From positions 1 through 64,000 of the forward strand of contig JAHHSD010000002.1 of the NCBI GenBank assembly GCA_020025425.1: a stretch of 64,000 nt of DNA, in the 5' to 3' direction. Numbering within the stretch: position 1 is the first letter of the stretch; every line of letters starts with the position of its first letter. The position numbers and the translations under genes were made by a program. Below are positions 58,517-64,000 of this stretch, one piece after another. This DNA is from Oscillospiraceae bacterium (lineage in GTDB: Bacteria > Bacillota > Clostridia > Oscillospirales > Oscillospiraceae). The notes beneath the pieces were generated by a model. The model saw only the letters and a list, made by a program, of their open reading frames with translations, ran no database searches and was not told the DNA's origin.

Positions 58517-59215
58517 TTAACCCGCGCTGAGCATCCGACGCACGATCAGCAGAATAAATTCCACTGTACCGGCTGCCACCATGATGGCGATGCCCTTGTT
58601 TCCGGGCTTGCGGATCTGAATATGGCTGAGGAACAGGAACCCGGTCACCACCGCGACGATCATGTACACCAGGGTAATGTCCTCGGGCAGCAGGTACTGG
58701 AACAGCAGGACCAGGGGGAAAATCAGAGAGGCAGAGGTCACAGGCAGGCCGGTATAATACTTGCGGCAGCCGCCCTCCGTCTTTTGCCGCTCCTCCTCAG
58801 TAACATTGAAGTAGGCCAGACGGATCATGGCAGCCAGGACATAGAGCACCAGGACCGTGTGGACCAGTCCGACGCCCACCATGGCCTGCCAGCGGGGCAG
58901 GTGCTCAGTGAAGGCACCCTGGAGCAGCGGGGAGGTGCGGATCAGGGCCGTTCCGATGCAGGCGGGCAGCACACCAAAGGCCACCAGGTCTGAGAGGGAG
59001 TCGATTTGAATACCGAAATTCTGTTCCATCTGACTGCGGTTCTGCTTGGTGCGGGCTACTTTTCCGTCAAATGCGTCGCACAGTCCGCAGAACAGCAGAA
59101 AAAAGCAGCCAACATAGGGGTGTCCGTTTCCGGCCAGGGACACCACAATGCCAGCACTGGCGGACAGCAGCGATAAGTAGGTCAGGATAACCGTATAGTC
59201 ATAAATTCCGATCAT
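58517..59215 (-). CDS. pssA: CDP-diacylglycerol-serine O-phosphatidyltransferase
   Basis: Makes phosphatidylserine from CDP-diacylglycerol and serine. The 232-residue membrane protein has the CDP-alcohol phosphotransferase motif (CDAFDGKVARTK, then FGIQIDSLSDLVAFG) near residues 45-80, with the usual DG, AR and DxxxD residues. The spacing between the two halves is longer than in many family members, as in type II PssA. About six to seven hydrophobic segments follow. AAGGAG precedes the ATG. The start overlaps the end of the UPF0104 gene, and psd follows, giving a full phosphatidylethanolamine pathway. Confidence 0.92.
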   Translation of the reverse strand: MIGIYDYTVILTYLSLLSASAGIVVSLAGNGHPYVGCFFLLFCGLCDAFDGKVARTKQNRSQMEQNFGIQIDSLSDLVAFGVLPACIGTALIRTSPLLQGAFTEHLPRWQAMVGVGLVHTVLVLYVLAAMIRLAYFNVTEEERQKTEGGCRKYYTGLPVTSASLIFPLVLLFQYLLPEDITLVYMIVAVVTGFLFLSHIQIRKPGNKGIAIMVAAGTVEFILLIVRRMLSAG

Positions 59216-60293
59216 TTTGGATCGTTCTCCTTTTCTCTCTATTATAGCATGCGAAACGAATCAGCAGGACCGCACAGCACAGCAGGACACAACCGTAGAA
59301 GGACAGGGAGCGGCTGAGGATCTCCAGATCGGCCGCCTGCTGGGCCGTTGTGAAGAAGCCAAGTCCGTCCAGCATCAGGTAGTCCGTCACGCCCATGCCG
59401 CCGGGAATGGGCACAAAATTGGATCCAAGCACCACATAGCTCTGCATCGCCCATATATCCAGCGGTGAGGCTATATCGCCCCCCATAGCCAGACAGACAA
59501 ACACAGTCACCAGGATCTGAGAGGTTCGCTGGAGCAGGTTGTACAGAAACACCCGGAGCAGCATCTTTCTCTGTCCCACCAGCAGGGTGGAGCACTGCCG
59601 ATAGTCCTCCATCAGCTTTATGAGCTTGGTCTCCAGCTTTTTCTCCTGTCGGACCAGATGCAGCTTTCCCAGAAGCCACAGCAGTCCGCTGCACAGCTTG
59701 TGCAGCAGCCGCTCATTTTTGACCAGCAGATAGAAAAAAAATGTCAGCCCTACCTGGACCAAAGCCCCAGCCACGATCAGCACCTGTGATATCCCGCTGA
59801 ACCGAAAAAACATTCCCGGTCTCAGCAACACACAGATCACCCCGACGATGGGGATGCACAGGGTATACATTGTCACATTCAGCAGAAGTGTCGCTGTAAC
59901 CCCGGTCACCGGGATGCCGTCCTGCACCATCAGCAGTGCGCATGCGGGCTGTCCGCCCGTTGCCGATGGCGTAATGGCGGAAAAGTAAATGTCTGCTGCC
60001 GCATACATCCAGCTTTTCCGCTTCGTGGTCGGATGGCTGAGCGTCTGACAAATGCAGCGTACTGCACAGGCCTCGAAGTGGATAAAGCCCAGCATGGCGC
60101 ACAGCGCAGCACCCAGCCAAAACCAGTTCGCTCTGGAAATGCTGTTCAGGAAGGACTCCAGGGAGGTCCCCTGGGTCTGGGCAGCCACCGCGCGGATGGT
60201 AATCACAGCAATCAGCAGAGACAGGACCGTCCAGATATGCTGTTTGAACCAGGGCTTGATGTCTATTTTCTTTTTGGTGTGTGGCTGTGCCAT
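59199..60293 (-). CDS. UPF0104/LPG_synthase_TM flippase-like membrane protein
   Basis: A 364-residue membrane protein with about eight hydrophobic segments of the lysylphosphatidylglycerol-synthase transmembrane family, lacking the catalytic domain. Landmarks are FSAITPSATGGQPACALLMV and the late VVLGSNFVPIPGGMGVTDYL. It belongs to the same family as the protein at 43920-44951 but is clearly diverged. The ATG at 60293 has GGGGGAG before it. It is first in an operon with pssA and psd, overlapping pssA by 17 bases, so a role in moving or sensing phosphatidylserine/ethanolamine is a fair inference. Confidence 0.85.
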   Translation of the reverse strand: MAQPHTKKKIDIKPWFKQHIWTVLSLLIAVITIRAVAAQTQGTSLESFLNSISRANWFWLGAALCAMLGFIHFEACAVRCICQTLSHPTTKRKSWMYAAADIYFSAITPSATGGQPACALLMVQDGIPVTGVTATLLLNVTMYTLCIPIVGVICVLLRPGMFFRFSGISQVLIVAGALVQVGLTFFFYLLVKNERLLHKLCSGLLWLLGKLHLVRQEKKLETKLIKLMEDYRQCSTLLVGQRKMLLRVFLYNLLQRTSQILVTVFVCLAMGGDIASPLDIWAMQSYVVLGSNFVPIPGGMGVTDYLMLDGLGFFTTAQQAADLEILSRSLSFYGCVLLCCAVLLIRFACYNREKRRTIQNDRNL

Positions 60294-60420
60294 GGATTCT
60301 CCCCCTCCGCATTGTACTGACGCCCATTCACATACACCGAACGGTGGAAAACAGGCAGCCCGTCCAGGTCTGTGGTTTATCATATCGCTTTTTTCTCCGG
60401 TACGCCATACGCCGCGGTCG

Positions 60421-60452
60421 AACTTAAGATACTCTTATAAAAAACTTAAGAT
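60421..60452 (-). promoter_or_regulatory. direct repeats AACTTAAGAT in the phospholipid operon leader
   Basis: Two identical 10-base repeats (60421-60430 and 60443-60452), 22 bases start to start, so on the same face of the helix. They lie just downstream of the probable transcription start, a good place for a response-regulator-type or repressor site. Confidence 0.45.
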
Positions 60453-60470
60453 TTGGGAGTATTCTTTTTT

Positions 60471-60500
60471 ATTGTAAGACGTACCCCATTGTAAAGTCAA
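60471..60500 (-). promoter_or_regulatory. probable promoter of the UPF0104-pssA-psd operon
   Basis: Minus-strand TTGACT (60500-60495), an 18-base spacer and TACAAT (60476-60471). Confidence 0.5.
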
Positions 60501-60541
60501 GCGTAATTCGGACTTTCCGGCAAGTCCTTTGGCTTTTTTGT

Positions 60542-60560
60542 AAAAAAAAGGTTTTACCTT
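60542..60560 (-). terminator. short hairpin and T run at the cbiC stop
   Basis: On the minus strand AAGGT-AAA-ACCTT is followed by a run of T. The stem is only 5 bp and overlaps the cbiC stop, so it is weak. Confidence 0.45.
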
Positions 60561-61204
60561 CCGCCTGCTCGATAAAGCAGGGCATTGCAGATGGCAGCTG
60601 CCACCGTGCTGCCCCCCTTGCGTCCCATGGCTGCAATAGCCGGGATATCCCGCTCCTCAGCCAGGGCCAGGATGCGCTCCTTGCTCTCCACCACGTTGAC
60701 GAAGCCCACCGGCACCGCCACGATCAGTGCGGGATGCAGCCTGCCCTCCCGGATCAGCTCCTCCATCCGCAGCAGAGCCGTAGGGGCGTTTCCGATGGCA
60801 TAAATGCCCCCGGGGAACTCCTCCGCTCCCAGATCCATGGAAACTACCGCACGGGTGGTCCCCAGCTGGGCAGCCCGCCGGGCCACCCGCTCCTCCGCCA
60901 TAAAGCAGCGGGCCTCCACCCCCAGGCGCTCCATAGCCTTGGCATTGATGCCGGAGCGGGCCATATTGGTGTCGGTGACAATGGTGGTCCCGGCCGCCAG
61001 GGCCTCCATCCCCCGCCGGGCGGCGTGGGGGGTAAAGACCAGATTTTTGGCGTAGTCAAAGTCCGCCGTGGTGTGGATGGTCCGGTGGACCACAAAGGCG
61101 TGTTCCTCAGGCAGCTCCACGCCCATCTCCTCCAGCTCCCGGCGGATGATGTGCATGCTCTCGTTCTCGATCTCCATGGGTTTTCCGAATTTCAATTCCT
61201 TCAC
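60554..61204 (-). CDS. cbiC: precorrin-8X/cobalt-precorrin-8 methylmutase
   Basis: Moves the C11 methyl group to C12 to give (cobyrinic-acid-type) hydrogenobyrinate/cobyrinate in corrin ring synthesis. The 216-residue protein has the catalytic His in AFVVHRTIHTTADFDYAKNL near residue 42. TTIVTDTNMARSGIN, PTALLRMEELI, PVGFVNVVESKE and AAMGRKGGSTVAAAICNALL are family blocks. The start is a GTG at 61204 preceded by GGGGAGGAA; its first bases overlap the cbiET stop. Last gene of the cobalamin operon in the window. Confidence 0.94.
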   Translation of the reverse strand: MKELKFGKPMEIENESMHIIRRELEEMGVELPEEHAFVVHRTIHTTADFDYAKNLVFTPHAARRGMEALAAGTTIVTDTNMARSGINAKAMERLGVEARCFMAEERVARRAAQLGTTRAVVSMDLGAEEFPGGIYAIGNAPTALLRMEELIREGRLHPALIVAVPVGFVNVVESKERILALAEERDIPAIAAMGRKGGSTVAAAICNALLYRAGGR

Positions 61205-62409
61205 TGCTGTTCCTCCCCATTGGCGCAGATGAGCCACACCGGATTTTGTCCCATCATCAGATGGAGCTGCCCCGCCGGTCTGGACCGGGCGGCCCAGAGC
61301 TGGGTCACCTGGGCGGACAGGCCGTGCCGGCCCAGGCTCTCCAGGGCGGCGGTCAGGGTCTCCACGGCGATGGCGCTGATGCAGATGCGGACAGCCGGAT
61401 TTTTTTCCAGCACATGGTCCACGATCTCCCCCAGCTTTCCTCCGCTGCCCCCGATAAAGACAGCGTCGGGGGGCGGCAGCGGGATCAGGACCTCCGGTGC
61501 CGCCCCGGGGATCACCCGCAGCTGCCAGGCCCCGAACTTCTCCCGGTTGGTCCGGATCAGCTCCAGGCCCTCCTCCTCCCGCTCGATGGCGTACACCTGC
61601 CCGCACTTGGCCAGCAGGGCCATCTCCACCGACACGGAGCCGGTCCCGGCCCCCACGTCGTACAAAATCTCGTCCGGGCGGATGGCCAGCTTGGCCAGGG
61701 CGGCGGCACGCACCTCCTGTTTGGTCATGGGGACCTTGCCGCGGACAAACTCCTCGTCCCCAATGCCCTGGGTCACAGCCCGCCTGGCGGGCTCCACCCC
61801 CTCTACCAGCAGCACGCTGAGGGGGGCGAAGCTCTGCTCCGCCAGCTCGGCCACTGTACCGCGGATCAGCCGCTGGGCGGGGTAGGACAGCTCCTCCCCC
61901 ACCACGGCATGGAGCCGGCCCAGGCCGGCCTCGGTCAGAGCGCGGCAGAGCTGGACCGCTCCGCCGCTCCCCCCTGTGAGGAAAAACACCTTTCGGCCGT
62001 CCAGCACCTCGCCCACCGGGTCGCTGGCCACGCCGTGGGCCGAGACCAGCTTCCAGTCCTGCCAGGGCTCCCCCAGCAGGGCAGCCAGATACTGCGGGCT
62101 GGAGATCCCGGGCAGCACCCGGCAGTCGATCCCCGCCTCCTCCAGCAGGGGGACCAGGGTGCGGGTCCCGGAGTAGAACCCGGTGTCTCCGCTGTACAGG
62201 ACACAGGGGCGCTTTGCCCCGGAGCTGCGGATCAGCTCCAGCAGCTCACCGGCCTTGGTGGCTGCGGCAGTCCGCTGGCCCGGAGCCGCCAGCTCTTCCA
62301 CCAGCCGGCGGGAGCCGGCCACCCAGTCGGCCTGCTCCAGGGCCGTCCGCCCCTCTATGGTCATGGTCTGGGGATTGCCCAGCCCCACTCCGATCAAATC
62401 GACCCGCAT
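61201..62409 (-). CDS. cbiET: precorrin-6Y C5,15-methyltransferase, CbiE-CbiT fusion (CobL type)
   Basis: A 402-residue fusion. The N-terminal CbiE domain (about 1-200; DLIGVGLGNPQTMTIEGR, YSGDTGFYSGTRTL, LPGISSPQYLAALLG) methylates C5. The C-terminal CbiT domain (about 205-400; KQEVRAAALAKLAIRPDEIL, YDVGAGTGSVSVEMALL, FIGGSGG) methylates C15 and decarboxylates C12. Each domain keeps its SAM-binding loops. The ATG at 62409 has AAGGAG before it and lies inside the end of cbiJ (16-base overlap). Fusion of these steps is common in both aerobic and anaerobic pathways. Confidence 0.94.
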   Translation of the reverse strand: MRVDLIGVGLGNPQTMTIEGRTALEQADWVAGSRRLVEELAAPGQRTAAATKAGELLELIRSSGAKRPCVLYSGDTGFYSGTRTLVPLLEEAGIDCRVLPGISSPQYLAALLGEPWQDWKLVSAHGVASDPVGEVLDGRKVFFLTGGSGGAVQLCRALTEAGLGRLHAVVGEELSYPAQRLIRGTVAELAEQSFAPLSVLLVEGVEPARRAVTQGIGDEEFVRGKVPMTKQEVRAAALAKLAIRPDEILYDVGAGTGSVSVEMALLAKCGQVYAIEREEEGLELIRTNREKFGAWQLRVIPGAAPEVLIPLPPPDAVFIGGSGGKLGEIVDHVLEKNPAVRICISAIAVETLTAALESLGRHGLSAQVTQLWAARSRPAGQLHLMMGQNPVWLICANGEEQQ

Positions 62410-63149
62410 CCCGCTTCTCCTTCCTGTCCGGCGAGCCAGGAGACCACCTCTTCCAGGGTGTCTCCCTCCTCCACCGGCCGACGTATGATGACCAGCTCTA
62501 CCCCCAAATTGCGGGCGGCTGATACCTTCTCCATAAATCCGCCCGCCCGGCCGCCGTCCTTGGTGACCAGAAAACGGATCTGAAACTCCTCCAGCACCGC
62601 CTCGTTGAGCCGCTGGCTGAAGGGACCGTGCATGGCAATGATGTTCCGGGTGGGCACCCCCAGGGCCCGGCAGGCGGCAATGCTCTCCTCCACCGGCAGG
62701 ACCCGGGGAAAGAGCCGCTCCGGGGACAGGCCGGAAAAGGCCCCCAGCTCCTTGGCCCCGGTGGTCAGCAGGACATTGCCCTCCCGGGTCCGGAGCCACT
62801 CTGCCGCCTGGGCGGCGCTGTCCACCCAGCGGCCCTCTGTCTCTCCCCCGGCCCCGCGGACCAGGCGGCGCAGGGGAACGCCGGTCTGCTCACAGGCCGC
62901 CCGGATGCTCTGGCTGGCCAGCACAGCGTAGGGGTGGGTGGCGTCCACACAGCAGTCGAACTGCGCCAGCAGCCGGACCATCTCCTCCGTGGTCCTGCGG
63001 CCCACCAGGACGGTGAGCCCGCCGATCTGCTCCAGCTCCTCCGCCCCCAGGTCGGTGGCCACACTGACAGCCACCTCCAGCCCCGCCTCAGACAGCCGCT
63101 GGGCCAGCTGGCGGCCCTCCGTGGTCCCGCCAAAAATCAGGACTCTCAT
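62394..63149 (-). CDS. cbiJ: precorrin-6A reductase
   Basis: Reduces (cobalt-)precorrin-6A with NAD(P)H. The 251-residue protein opens with VLIFGGTTEGRQLAQRLSEA, the nucleotide-binding loop. CVDATHPYAVLASQSIRAAC, NVLLTTGAKELGAF, ACRALGVPTRNIIAMHGPFS and FLVTKDGGRAGGFMEKVSAA follow. These match CobK/CbiJ. Its ATG overlaps the cbiH stop by four bases and its end overlaps cbiET. Confidence 0.93.
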   Translation of the reverse strand: MRVLIFGGTTEGRQLAQRLSEAGLEVAVSVATDLGAEELEQIGGLTVLVGRRTTEEMVRLLAQFDCCVDATHPYAVLASQSIRAACEQTGVPLRRLVRGAGGETEGRWVDSAAQAAEWLRTREGNVLLTTGAKELGAFSGLSPERLFPRVLPVEESIAACRALGVPTRNIIAMHGPFSQRLNEAVLEEFQIRFLVTKDGGRAGGFMEKVSAARNLGVELVIIRRPVEEGDTLEEVVSWLAGQEGEAGCGSI

Positions 63150-63880
63150 ACTTTGTTCTGGTAGCCCCGGGGGGTGACCATCCGCCCGCCCAGATTTTCA
63201 GTGGCAGAGGAGCCGATGAACACAGTGGTGAACATGTCCAGCTCCTCATCCTTCAGTTCCTCCAGGGTGAGGACCCGGCTCTCCTGGCCCTCCCGGCCGA
63301 TGCAGCGCACCCAGCCACACACGGTCTGCGGGCCCTGATGGCGCAGGACGATCTCACAGGCCCGGCGCAGATGGTCCTTCCGGCGGCGGCTGGTGGGGTT
63401 ATAGAGGCACAGGATCAGATCGGCCTGGGCGGCCAGGTCCAGCCGCTTTTCTATGGTCTCCCAGGGGGTGAGCAGGTCGGACAGGGAGATCACCGCGAAG
63501 TCGTGCATCAGCGGGGCGCCCAGCACCGCCGCACCGGCGGTGGCCGCTGTGATCCCGGGGATCACCTGGATGTCCACCTCCGGATACTCCCCCGCCAGCT
63601 CCAAAATGGGACCGGCCATGCCGTAGACACCGGCGTCGCCGCTGCACACCATGGCGGTGGTCTTGCCGGCGGCGCTGGACTCCAGGGCCATGCGGCAGCG
63701 CTCCAGCTCCCGGGTCATGGGGGTGGTGAGGATCTCCTTTCCCGGGAAATCCCCCTGGATCAGCTCTAAATAGGTGGTATATCCGCACAAGACCTGGGCC
63801 GACTCCAGGGCCGCCCGGCCCTGAGGGGTCAGGCAGTCGGGGGTGCCGGGCCCAAGGCCCACAACGAACAGGGTTTTCAT
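63146..63880 (-). CDS. cbiH: precorrin-3B/cobalt-factor III C17-methyltransferase
   Basis: SAM-dependent methyltransferase that drives ring contraction with methylation at C17. The 244-residue tetrapyrrole methylase begins TLFVVGLGPGTPDCLTPQGR and shows AMVCSGDAGVYGMAGPILEL and VIPGITAATAGAAVLGAPLM. DFAVISLSDLLTPWETIEKR and LCLYNPTSRRRKDHL follow, all CobJ/CbiH blocks. The ATG at 63880 has GGAGGAG before it and overlaps the cbiG stop (ATGA). The start chosen gives the usual family length. Confidence 0.94.
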   Translation of the reverse strand: MKTLFVVGLGPGTPDCLTPQGRAALESAQVLCGYTTYLELIQGDFPGKEILTTPMTRELERCRMALESSAAGKTTAMVCSGDAGVYGMAGPILELAGEYPEVDIQVIPGITAATAGAAVLGAPLMHDFAVISLSDLLTPWETIEKRLDLAAQADLILCLYNPTSRRRKDHLRRACEIVLRHQGPQTVCGWVRCIGREGQESRVLTLEELKDEELDMFTTVFIGSSATENLGGRMVTPRGYQNKV

Positions 63881-64000
63881 TTGTGTCTCCTCCAATGTAA
63901 GGTGATTTCTCCCTGGGCCAGGGCCATGGTGACCCCGTTCCGGGCCTGCTTGGGGACAACGACCTGGCCGCCGGCGGCCAGGGCCGCCGCCCGCTCGCAG
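63877..64000 (-). CDS. cbiG: cobalt-precorrin-5A hydrolase CbiG, 3' end only
   Basis: The last 40 codons of a minus-strand gene that continues beyond the right edge. The fragment reads ERAAALAAGGQVVVPKQARN, then GVTMALAQGEITLHWRRHK and stop, matching the C-terminus of CbiG (PKQ...GVTVA block). CbiG opens the ring of cobalt-precorrin-5A, releasing acetaldehyde, and marks the anaerobic, cobalt-early route. It overlaps cbiH by four bases. A cobalamin riboswitch would lie outside the window. Confidence 0.8.
   Translation of the reverse strand, partial: CERAAALAAGGQVVVPKQARNGVTMALAQGEITLHWRRHK

Noticed and set aside
60500..60553. GGACTT-TCCGGC-AAGTCC palindrome followed by T residues on the plus strand
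   Set aside because: A terminator here would face a direction with no upstream plus-strand gene, and the stem is only 6 bp; kept out of the feature list.
60554..64000. cobalamin riboswitch within the cobalamin block
   Set aside because: The genes overlap from end to end and the operon starts beyond the right edge, so no leader is available.
1..64000. CRISPR array, insertion sequence or prophage
   Set aside because: No regularly spaced repeats, transposase motifs, integrase or phage structural genes were seen on either strand.

Overview
The window reads as chromosome of a GC-rich (about 60%), Gram-positive, anaerobic Firmicute. The closest fit is a gut Oscillospiraceae/Ruminococcaceae type such as Flavonifractor, Lawsonibacter or Intestinimonas; the genus is inference. 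The grounds are the long operon nusB / TsaD paralog / xseA-xseB / ispA / dxs / tlyA / nadK / argR / recN, a SleB-type spore-cortex hydrolase, a flavodiiron protein, a KipI/KipA-type 5-oxoprolinase and an anaerobic-type cobalamin pathway. Most genes have strong AGGAGG-like ribosome sites, and many promoters match TTGACA-17-TATAAT. I see no insertion sequence, phage block or CRISPR array.

Layout. 1-590: a possible 38-residue ORF, a strong hairpin terminator and two tandem tRNA-Ser genes. 749-2875: tyrS behind an EamA transporter, sharing one promoter. 3122-5529: an RpiR-type regulator divergent from nagA. 5606-6958: a flavodiiron protein with a C-terminal rubredoxin-like domain. 7062-10555: an OpuC-type compatible-solute ABC transporter in which the last permease is fused to the binding protein, behind two promoters. 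10682-20680: an 11-gene minus-strand housekeeping operon covering DNA repair, isoprenoid precursors, NAD phosphorylation and arginine control.

20903-29394: surface and envelope genes. These are a SleB hydrolase, a large secreted GLUG-repeat/coiled-coil anchored protein translationally coupled to an MMPL/RND transporter, and a secreted alpha/beta hydrolase. 29629-38377: a transport island with TetR, an MptD S-component, EcfT, a fused EcfA1A2 and two half-size ABC exporter-fold proteins, followed by a methyltransferase and two small membrane proteins. One palindromic operator, GGTTAG-N6-CTAAC, stands before both blocks. 38517-43544: two YfcC-family carriers flank an amidohydrolase, divergent from a MerR regulator whose target promoter has the 19-bp spacer typical of MerR control.

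43920-46928: a UPF0104 flippase-like membrane protein coupled to a patatin phospholipase, then an XRE regulator. 47239-52063: pxpA, NRAMP-like carrier, pxpB, pxpC and a YcsI-family protein, a module for uptake and use of 5-oxoproline or D-glutamate-derived compounds. 52154-56246: a NimA-like flavoprotein, phosphoketolase and an RlmA-type methyltransferase. 56326-57408: two orphan immunity-like genes (SMI1/KNR4 and Imm22-like). 57682-60293: psd, pssA and a second UPF0104 protein, a phosphatidylethanolamine operon. 60554-64000: cbiC, cbiET, cbiJ, cbiH and the 3' end of cbiG, a cobalamin operon running off the right edge.

The most interesting themes are the MMPL plus GLUG/coiled-coil pair, the operator shared by the ECF/ABC island and the downstream membrane trio, the paired YfcC-amidohydrolase locus, and the repeated coupling of UPF0104 membrane proteins to phospholipid enzymes. 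All names come from reading motifs and context; no database search was run.
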